A stretch of 64,000 bases of DNA from Roseomonas sp. E05. GTDB taxonomy: Bacteria > Pseudomonadota > Alphaproteobacteria > Acetobacterales > Acetobacteraceae. Location of the stretch: contig NZ_JASIRT010000002.1 of the NCBI RefSeq assembly GCF_030063475.1, positions 310,001 to 374,000 of the forward strand, read 5' to 3'. The position numbers and the translations under genes are program-made. The stretch's first letter is position 1; each line of letters starts with the position of its first letter. Positions 57,957 through 64,000 of the stretch are shown here, in pieces. The notes under the pieces were generated by a model. That model was not told where the DNA came from and searched no databases. It saw only the letters and a program-made list of their open reading frames with translations.

Positions 57957-59566
57957 CCCGGCTGCTGACCGTCGAGAACCTCACCGTCGGCCTGCCGCGC
58001 GGCGCCGACCGGCCGAACGCGGTGGAGAACCTCTCGTTGCATCTGGATGCGGGCGAGATCCTCTGCGTCGTCGGCGAAAGCGGCTCGGGCAAGTCGATCA
58101 CCGCCAACACGGTGATGGGGCTGCTGCCAAAGGGCCTGCCGGTGAAGAGCGGCCGCATCACGGTTGAGGGTGAGTCGCTGCTCGACCTCTCGGCCGAGGA
58201 ACTGCGCGAGCGGCGCGGCGCCCGCATGGCCATGGTGTTCCAGGAGCCGATGACGGCGCTTAACCCGCTGATGCGGGTGGGCGACCAGATTGCCGAGGCT
58301 CTGGCCGTGCATGGCAAGGGCGGCGAAGCGAAGGCCCGGGTGCCCGAGTTGCTGGAGGCGGTGAATCTGCCCGATCCGGCGGCCATCGCGCGGATGCACC
58401 CGTTCCGCCTCTCCGGCGGGCAGCGGCAGCGCGTGATGATCGCCATGGCGCTGGCGCTGGAGCCGGCGCTGCTGATCGCCGACGAGCCGACGACCGCGCT
58501 CGACGTCACCACGCAGATGCAAATCCTGCACCTGATCCGCGAGATCCAGCAGCGGAAGGGTATGGGCGTGATGTTCATCACCCATGACTTCGGCGTGGTG
58601 GCGGAGATCGCCGACCGTGTGGCGGTGATGCAGCACGGCCGTGTCGTCGAGGAAGGGTCGGCGGCGGAGATCCTGAACGCGCCGAAGCATCCCTATACCC
58701 GTGCGCTGATCGCCGCGGTGCCGCATGGCGCGGCGTCCGACCGGCCGCCGATCCGCCCGGCGCCGGTGCTGGAGATGAAGGGCGTCACCAAGACCTACCA
58801 GCGCGGCGGATGGTTCGGCGCGCGGGCGGTGGTGAAGGCGGTGCACGACGCCGACTTCGTCCTCAACAAGGGCGAGACGCTGGGGCTGGTGGGCGAGAGC
58901 GGCTCGGGCAAGTCCACCCTGGCGCGCTGCGTGGTGCGGCTGGTCGAGCCGGAACAGGGAGAAATCCTGTTCCACGGCGCCGATCTGCGGCCGCTCTCGC
59001 GCCAGGGCTGGCTGCCCTATCGCAGGCGCATCCAGATGGTGTTCCAGGACCCCTACGGCTCGCTCAACCCACGCCGCAGCGTAGGCCGGGCGATCACCGA
59101 GGGGCCCATCACCCATGGCGTGCCGCCCGCCGAGGCGCGCGCGCGGGCGCTGGAGCTGCTGCGGCTGGTGCGGCTCGATGAATCCGCCATGGACCGCTAC
59201 CCGCACGAGTTCAGCGGCGGGCAACGGCAGCGGATCGGCCTGGCGCGGGCGCTGGCGATGCAGCCGGAACTGCTGATCGCCGACGAGCCGGTCTCGGCGC
59301 TCGACGTCTCGGTGCAGGCCCAGGTGCTGGACCTGCTGGCCGAGATCCGGCAGCGGCTCGGGCTCACCATGCTGTTCATCACGCATGACCTGCGGGTGGC
59401 CGCGCAGATCTGTGACCGGATCGCCGTGATGCAGCGCGGCGCCATCGTCGAGCAGGGGCCGACGGCGGAGGTCTTCGGCGCGCCGAGGCATCCTTATACC
59501 CGCGCCCTGCTGGACAGCATCCCCGGACGGGGCTGGACTCCCCCCGTACTGACCGAATCCGCGTGA
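57953..59566 (+). CDS. ABC transporter ATP-binding protein, fused DppD-DppF type
   Basis: Two ATPase domains in one chain, replacing separate DppD and DppF. Domain 1: Walker A GESGSGKSITAN, signature LSGGQRQRVMIAMAL, Walker B LLIADEPTTALDV. Domain 2 from about residue 265: Walker A GESGSGKSTLAR, signature FSGGQRQRIGLARAL, Walker B LLIADEPVSALDV. 537 residues from the ATG at 57953. ATGA overlap with the upstream permease. Confidence 0.97.
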   Translation: MTRLLTVENLTVGLPRGADRPNAVENLSLHLDAGEILCVVGESGSGKSITANTVMGLLPKGLPVKSGRITVEGESLLDLSAEELRERRGARMAMVFQEPMTALNPLMRVGDQIAEALAVHGKGGEAKARVPELLEAVNLPDPAAIARMHPFRLSGGQRQRVMIAMALALEPALLIADEPTTALDVTTQMQILHLIREIQQRKGMGVMFITHDFGVVAEIADRVAVMQHGRVVEEGSAAEILNAPKHPYTRALIAAVPHGAASDRPPIRPAPVLEMKGVTKTYQRGGWFGARAVVKAVHDADFVLNKGETLGLVGESGSGKSTLARCVVRLVEPEQGEILFHGADLRPLSRQGWLPYRRRIQMVFQDPYGSLNPRRSVGRAITEGPITHGVPPAEARARALELLRLVRLDESAMDRYPHEFSGGQRQRIGLARALAMQPELLIADEPVSALDVSVQAQVLDLLAEIRQRLGLTMLFITHDLRVAAQICDRIAVMQRGAIVEQGPTAEVFGAPRHPYTRALLDSIPGRGWTPPVLTESA

Positions 59567-59577
59567 AGGACCGACCC

Positions 59578-60867
59578 ATGCCCCAACTCGACCCCGGCAT
59601 TCGCCGCGCCATCCTCGATGCCGTCGCGGCGCTGGAAGGGGAGGCCGTCGCGGCCCTTGAGCGGCTGGTGCGCTGCCCCTCCACTCTGGGCAACGAGGCC
59701 TCCGCCCTGGAGGAGATGGCGCGCAACTACCAGTCGCTTGGCCTCGACCCGATCCGTATCCCGACGGTGCCGGCGAAGCTGGCGGAGCATCCCGGCTTCT
59801 CGCCGCCGCTGATCTCCTACGAGGGGCGGGACAACGTCGCCGCCGTCTTCACACCGCGCGAGAGGAAGGGGCGCTCCCTGGTGCTGCAGGGGCATGTGGA
59901 CGTGGTGCCGGAAGGCGCCGCCGATATCTGGCAGACCCCGCCCTACGAGCCCTCGATCCGCGATGGCCGCATGTACGGCCGCGGCGCCGGCGACATGAAG
60001 GCGGGCGACATTGCCAATGTCATGGCGTTCCGCGCGCTGCAGATGGCCGGGCTGCAGCCGGCGGCCGAGGTGCAGTTCCAGTCGGTGATCGAGGAGGAAT
60101 GCACCGGCAATGGCGCGCTGGCCTGCATGCTGGCGCTGCCGAAATGCGATGCCGTCATCATCCCCGAGCCCGGCCCGGGCGTGGAGGGCCTCTACACCGC
60201 CGAGGTCGGCGTCATCTGGGCCTGGGTGACGGTGACGGGCCGCCCCGTGCATGTGCGGGACATGCAGGCCGGCGTGAACGCCATCGAGGCCGCCTATGTC
60301 ATCTCCCAGCGCTTCAAGGACTACGAGGCGGAGATGAACCGGGCGGAGAACATCCACTCCAGCTTCTTCGGCGTGAACCATCCGGTGAACGTGAATTTCG
60401 GCACCGTGCAGGGCGGCGAGTGGAACAGCTCCGTGCCCACCCGCGCCAAGATCGGCCTGCGCGTCGGCATCATGGTCGGCAACACGGCGAAGCGGGTGAA
60501 GGCCGATATCGAGCGCATCGTCGCCGAGGCCGGCGCGGACGAGCGGCTGCGCGGCACCAAGCTGCAACTGGAATTCGCCGGCTTCATGGCCGACCCCTGC
60601 GTCTTCGACAAGGAGGCGCCCATCGTGCGGATGGTGCAGCGCCACTTCGCCGAGGCGAACGGCCGCGAGCTGCGCGACTATCCGGCTTCCGGCCTGACCG
60701 ACGGGCGGTTCTTCACCCTCTACCAGGACACGCCGGTGGCCTGCTTCGGGCCGGACGCGGATTCCATCCACGGCATCGACGAGAGCGTCAGCCTGGAGAG
60801 CTTCCACGCCACCACGCGGACGATCGCGCTGACCATGGCCGAATGGTGCGGAGTGGAAAAAGCATGA
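59578..60867 (+). CDS. M20 family deacylase (ArgE/DapE type)
   Basis: Di-zinc amidohydrolase of the ArgE/DapE/ACY1 family, acting in the cytosol. Metal and catalytic motifs: LVLQGHVDVVPEG, RGAGDMKAGDIANV, IEEECTGNGALA, and HGIDESVSLESF near the end. 429 residues from the ATG at 59578, with AAGGA seven bases upstream; a GTG at 59563 overlapping the ATPase stop (GTGA) is the alternative. Coupled by ATGA to the next hydrolase. The pair of amidohydrolases behind a peptide-type importer implies that the solute has more than one amide bond. Confidence 0.92.
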   Translation: MPQLDPGIRRAILDAVAALEGEAVAALERLVRCPSTLGNEASALEEMARNYQSLGLDPIRIPTVPAKLAEHPGFSPPLISYEGRDNVAAVFTPRERKGRSLVLQGHVDVVPEGAADIWQTPPYEPSIRDGRMYGRGAGDMKAGDIANVMAFRALQMAGLQPAAEVQFQSVIEEECTGNGALACMLALPKCDAVIIPEPGPGVEGLYTAEVGVIWAWVTVTGRPVHVRDMQAGVNAIEAAYVISQRFKDYEAEMNRAENIHSSFFGVNHPVNVNFGTVQGGEWNSSVPTRAKIGLRVGIMVGNTAKRVKADIERIVAEAGADERLRGTKLQLEFAGFMADPCVFDKEAPIVRMVQRHFAEANGRELRDYPASGLTDGRFFTLYQDTPVACFGPDADSIHGIDESVSLESFHATTRTIALTMAEWCGVEKA

Positions 60868-62114
60868 GCGGAACCAACCTGCCCGTCTCCGGCGCCCGGC
60901 TATGGGACAGCCTCATGGAGATGGCGAAGATCGGCGCCACCTCGAAGGGCGGCTGCAACCGGCAGACCCTGACCGACCTGGACGGCCAGGCGCGCGCCCT
61001 GCTGCAAGAATGGGGCGAGGCGCTGGGCTGCACCGTCACGGTGGACCGCATCGGCAACATGGTGCTGCGGCGGGAGGGCCGGGACCCCTCGCGCCCGGCC
61101 GTGGCCATCGGCAGCCACCTCGATACCCAGCCCACCGGCGGCAAGTTCGACGGCGTGCTGGGCGTGCTGGCGGGGCTGGAGGTGCTGCGCGCCCTGCACG
61201 AAGCGGGCATCGAGACCGAGGCGCCGGTCGTCCTGATCAACTGGACCAATGAGGAGGGCGCCCGCTTCTCGCCGCCGATGATGGGCAGCGGTGTCGCCAT
61301 GGGCCTGTTCGACGAGGCCGAGGTGCTGGCCAAGACCGACCCGGCCGGCGCCGTCTTCGGCGAGGAATTGCGCCGCATCGGCTGGCAGGGCGAGGCCGAT
61401 CCGGCCGCCTTGCAGTCGCTCGGCGCCTATTTCGAGCTGCATATCGAGCAGGGGCCGCTGCTGGAGACCGATGGCATCCCGGTCGGCATCGTGGACAGGG
61501 CGCTGGGTCAGCTCTGGTTCGACGTGACGGTGACGGGCGAGGAGGCCCATGCCGGCTCCGCCATGGGGCCGCGCCGGGATGCCATGGTGGCCGCCGCCAT
61601 CCTCGTGCAGGCGGTGGAGGAGATCGCCCTCGCCGCTGGCGGCGACGGGCGGGCCACGGTCGGCCGGCTCACCGTCGCGCCGGACAGCCGCAACGTGGTG
61701 CCCTCCCGCGTCTGGTTCAGTGTGGACCTGCGGCATGGCGACCCCAAGGCCCTGGCCCGCATGGGCGAGGCGCTGGAGGCCCGCGCCGAATCCCTGGCCG
61801 CCGAGCGGGACGTGGAGATCGCCGTGGAGCGCTTCTGGGAGTTCCCGCTGACGCCCTTCGACCCGAAGCTGATCGAGGCGTTGCGGCAGGCGGCGCAGGG
61901 CCGCAACCTGCCCTGGCGCACCATGCCGACCGGCATCGGGCATGACGCCGTCTATCTCGCGCGGCGGGTGCCCACCGCGATGATCTTCTGCCCCTGCGAA
62001 GGGGGCATCAGCCACAACGAGGCCGAATCCATCACCCCCGAATGGGCCGAGGCCGGGCTGGTGGTGCTGGCCGATGCCGTGCTGGCCACCGCCGGCCGGG
62101 CAACCGGAGAGTAA
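60864..62114 (+). CDS. Zn-dependent amidase, hydantoinase/carbamoylase family
   Basis: M20-related amidase of the N-carbamoyl-L-amino-acid hydrolase / ureidoglycolate / beta-ureidopropionase group. Marks: AIGSHLDTQPTGGKFDGVLG, WTNEEGARFSPPMMGSG, FELHIEQGPLLE and VTGEEAHAGSAMGPRRDA, with the C-terminal GIGHDAVYLA and SHNEAESI. 416 residues. Coupled by ATGA to the M20 gene and followed six bases later by mlrC. The family members remove carbamoyl or cut amide bonds; the exact reaction is open. Confidence 0.94.
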   Translation: MSGTNLPVSGARLWDSLMEMAKIGATSKGGCNRQTLTDLDGQARALLQEWGEALGCTVTVDRIGNMVLRREGRDPSRPAVAIGSHLDTQPTGGKFDGVLGVLAGLEVLRALHEAGIETEAPVVLINWTNEEGARFSPPMMGSGVAMGLFDEAEVLAKTDPAGAVFGEELRRIGWQGEADPAALQSLGAYFELHIEQGPLLETDGIPVGIVDRALGQLWFDVTVTGEEAHAGSAMGPRRDAMVAAAILVQAVEEIALAAGGDGRATVGRLTVAPDSRNVVPSRVWFSVDLRHGDPKALARMGEALEARAESLAAERDVEIAVERFWEFPLTPFDPKLIEALRQAAQGRNLPWRTMPTGIGHDAVYLARRVPTAMIFCPCEGGISHNEAESITPEWAEAGLVVLADAVLATAGRATGE

Positions 62115-62120
62115 AGACGT

Positions 62121-63605
62121 ATGCGCATCGCCCTTGGCGGCTTCCTGCACGAGAGCCACTCCTTCGCCCCGCGCCCGACCACCTGGGCCGAGTTCCAGCA
62201 CCCCGGCGGCTTTCCGCCCTTCCAGCGTGGCGAAGGGCTGCTCGACGCGCTGCGCCCGACCTCCGTGCCCTCTGCCGGCGCCATCGCCGAGGCGGAGAGG
62301 CGCGGCTTCGAGCTGGTGCCGCTCGCCTGGTGCTTCGCCAACCCGGCCGGTCCCGTCACCGAGGAGGCCTTCGAGCGGATCAGCGCCTGCATCGTCGCCG
62401 ACCTCGCCGATGCGCTGGATGCCGGCCCGCTGGACGGCGTCTATCTCGACCTGCACGGCGCCATGGTGGCCGAAGGCTACCCGGACGCCGAGGGCGAGCT
62501 GCTGCGCCGCGTGCGTGCGGTGGTGGGGCCCGAGATGCCGGTGACGGCCAGCCTCGACCCGCACTGCAACCTGACGGCGCTCATGGTGCGCATGGCCGAT
62601 GCGCTGGTGCCCTTCCGCACCTATCCGCATGTGGACATGAAGCAGGCCGGCGCCCGCGCGATGGAACTGCTGGCCGAACGCATCGCCCGCAAGGCGCCCT
62701 GGGCCCGCGCCTTCCGTCAGCTCGATTACTGGATGCCGCTCACCGCGCAATGCACCATGGTCGAGCCGATGGCGGGGGTGATGGCGACGCGGGCCGATCT
62801 TGCGGAGCGCGAAGGGATGGCGGAGCTCGCCTTCTGCTTTGGCTTCCCCTATGCCGATTTCCCGGATTGCGGCGTGGCCCTGGCTGCCTTCGCCGCCGAT
62901 CCCGCCGCTGCCGAGACCGCCGCCGACGCCCTGGTGCAATACCTCCAGCAGCGCGAGGCGGATTTCGCCGGCGGCGTGCTCCCGGCCTCCGAGGGCGTCG
63001 CCGAGGCGATCCGGCTGGCGAAATCCGCTCAGAAGCCGATCGTGCTGGCCGACACGCAGGACAATCCCGGCGGCGGCGGCCATGGCGACACCACCGGCCT
63101 GCTTGCCGAACTGGTGAGGCAGCAGGCGCCCGCAACGCTCGGCATGATCAACGACGCCGAGAGCGCCGCTGCCTGCCATGCTGCGGGCGAGGGGGCCGAG
63201 CTCGCCCTCCGGCTCGGCGGCAAGTCGGATGGCGCGCCGCTGGAGGTGACGGCAAAGGTGCTGCGCCTCTCCGATGGCCGCTTCACCTGCACCGGGCCGA
63301 TGAGCGCCGGCAACCCGGCCGATCTTGGCCCTTCGGCGCTGATCGGCATCGGGCCCGTGAAGGTGATCGTGGTGAGCCGCAAGATGCAGGCGCATGACCA
63401 GGCGCTGTTCCGCCAGATCGGCGTCGAGCCGGCGGCGGAGAAGATCCTGGCGCTGAAGAGCAGCGTGCATTTCCGCGCCGACTTCCAGCCGATCGCGGAG
63501 AAGGTGCTGGTGGTCGCGGCGCCGGGACCGGTGCTGGCCGACCCATCCTCGCTGCCCTTCCAGCATCTCCGCCCGGGGCTGCGGACCAGCCCGCGCGGGG
63601 GCTAG
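62121..63605 (+). CDS. M81 family metallopeptidase (MlrC-like)
   Basis: Member of the MlrC/M81 family, named for the enzyme that finishes microcystin breakdown by cutting linear peptides. Family marks: the start IALGGFLHESHSF, YLDLHGAMVAEG, SLDPHCNLTALM, RTYPHVDMKQAG and DTQDNPGGGGHGDTT. 494 residues. Many M81 proteins occur beside peptide ABC importers with no link to microcystin, so the symbol mlrC would overstate the case. Last gene of the operon; a strong terminator follows 85 bases later. Confidence 0.94.
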   Translation: MRIALGGFLHESHSFAPRPTTWAEFQHPGGFPPFQRGEGLLDALRPTSVPSAGAIAEAERRGFELVPLAWCFANPAGPVTEEAFERISACIVADLADALDAGPLDGVYLDLHGAMVAEGYPDAEGELLRRVRAVVGPEMPVTASLDPHCNLTALMVRMADALVPFRTYPHVDMKQAGARAMELLAERIARKAPWARAFRQLDYWMPLTAQCTMVEPMAGVMATRADLAEREGMAELAFCFGFPYADFPDCGVALAAFAADPAAAETAADALVQYLQQREADFAGGVLPASEGVAEAIRLAKSAQKPIVLADTQDNPGGGGHGDTTGLLAELVRQQAPATLGMINDAESAAACHAAGEGAELALRLGGKSDGAPLEVTAKVLRLSDGRFTCTGPMSAGNPADLGPSALIGIGPVKVIVVSRKMQAHDQALFRQIGVEPAAEKILALKSSVHFRADFQPIAEKVLVVAAPGPVLADPSSLPFQHLRPGLRTSPRGG

Positions 63606-63689
63606 GCAGGAAGGGCCGCGCTGGCAAGGCATTGGCCTTGTTTCCGCGGGCCGGCGATGCCGTGTTGAGGCTGCCCCGGAGCGCCGCCT

Positions 63690-63721
63690 GAAAGCCGCGG
63701 CCAGTACTGCGGCTTTCTTTT
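63690..63721 (+). terminator. Intrinsic terminator of the import-hydrolysis operon
   Basis: GAAAGCCGC (63690-63698) and GCGGCTTTC (63709-63717) form a perfect 9-bp stem on a ten-base loop, followed by TTTT (63718-63721). A small extra hairpin, CAAGGC/GCCTTG (63625-63640) with TTT after it, lies closer to the stop codon. Confidence 0.88.
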
Positions 63722-63808
63722 GCCCAGGACAACCTCTTGCCGCTCGTGCGATGGTTGTGTTTCGAGGCCGAAGCTCGCGACAACCCAAAGGAATGGGGAG
63801 AGCAGACC

Positions 63809-64000
63809 GTGCTGCACGCGTCCCGCTTCCGCCCGCTCCGGCGTCGTGTTCCTGCCTATGGCCTGGCCATCGTGGCGGTCCTGCTCGCGCTCGCGGGGCG
63901 CCTTCTGCTGGCGGGGGTGCTGCCACCCGCCGGCTTTCCCTTTCTCACCTTCTTCCCGGCCGTGATCCTGGCGACGCTGTTCGGTGGCATCGGCCCTGGT
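63809..64000 (+). CDS. DUF4118-type membrane sensor, probable histidine kinase, 3' partial
   Basis: Cut by the right edge; 64 codons are visible. A GTG at 63809 with GGGGAG eight bases upstream opens a frame with two hydrophobic stretches (YGLAIVAVLLALAGRLLLAG and FPFLTFFPAVILATLFGG) separated by VLPPAG, ending in GIGPG. This is the characteristic start of the DUF4118 (KdpD-like) membrane region that heads many alphaproteobacterial sensor histidine kinases. The kinase part, if present, lies outside the window. An ATG at 63793 is in another frame. Confidence 0.72.
   Translation, partial: MLHASRFRPLRRRVPAYGLAIVAVLLALAGRLLLAGVLPPAGFPFLTFFPAVILATLFGGIGPG

Noticed and set aside
62121-63605. Microcystin degradation gene cluster
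   Set aside because: Only the M81 family is shared with MlrC; mlrA, mlrB and mlrD are absent.
60900-63926. A 1,008-codon minus-strand open frame
   Set aside because: Mirror frame of the hydantoinase-type and M81 genes, both strongly supported on the plus strand.

Overview
The window looks like chromosomal DNA of a high-GC alphaproteobacterium, most likely an Acetobacteraceae member of the Roseomonas type. I judge this from the strong GC bias (not computed), the SOS box of the alphaproteobacterial form GTTC-N7-GTTC, a pyruvate dehydrogenase E1-beta with an N-terminal lipoyl domain, DksA lacking three of the four zinc cysteines, and the gene order gltX / comEC / lexA-moeA-moaC-trpC-trpD / ppiD / tpiA. 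Genes are densely packed, many with 1-4 base stop/start overlaps. I found no rRNA, tRNA, CRISPR array, prophage or insertion sequence.

Layout. 1-2569: end of a peptide-type ABC solute-binding protein and an M20 amidohydrolase, converging on a GNRA-loop hairpin. 2780-8384: phzF-like gene, a small unknown, gltX, comEC and lexA with its own SOS box. 8513-12219: a trpD-trpC-moaC-moeA block without trpE/trpG, preceded by a small upstream reading frame. 12461-16943: ppiD-like folding factor, tpiA, a chemoreceptor. 17145-20530: M20 dipeptidase, threonine aldolase, small membrane protein, coq10-like. 20530-27382: lipoylation and pyruvate dehydrogenase block (pdhA-pdhB-pdhC-GNAT-lpd and lipA). 27629-28825: MFS transporter.

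28829-36275: histidine utilisation (hutC-hutU-hutH-hutI on the minus strand, hutF plus an acetyltransferase on the plus strand) around a shared control region with an inverted repeat. 36283-39980: a three-gene minus-strand unit of solute-binding protein, C39-like peptidase and M19 dipeptidase. 40171-43477: serine hydrolase, msrA, SulP transporter. 44031-48156: a GntR regulator behind a perfect palindrome, rpmF-plsX-fabH, a tail-anchored small protein, dksA. 48632-53352: a stand-alone fusA with a small follower, two small envelope proteins, comM.

53408-63605: an acetylpolyamine-deacetylase-like gene divergent from a tightly coupled operon (solute-binding protein, two permeases, fused double ATPase, M20 deacylase, hydantoinase/carbamoylase-type amidase, M81/MlrC metallopeptidase). 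This looks like one import-and-hydrolyse pathway for an unknown amide or peptide. A strong terminator separates it from a DUF4118-type histidine kinase cut by the right edge.

No clearly new defence or mobile system is visible. The most unusual observations are the import-hydrolysis operon, the SBP/C39/M19 cassette, a small family of stop-codon-linked terminators, the trpD leader, a dksA leader that can fold two exclusive ways, and the palindrome-guarded GntR gene.
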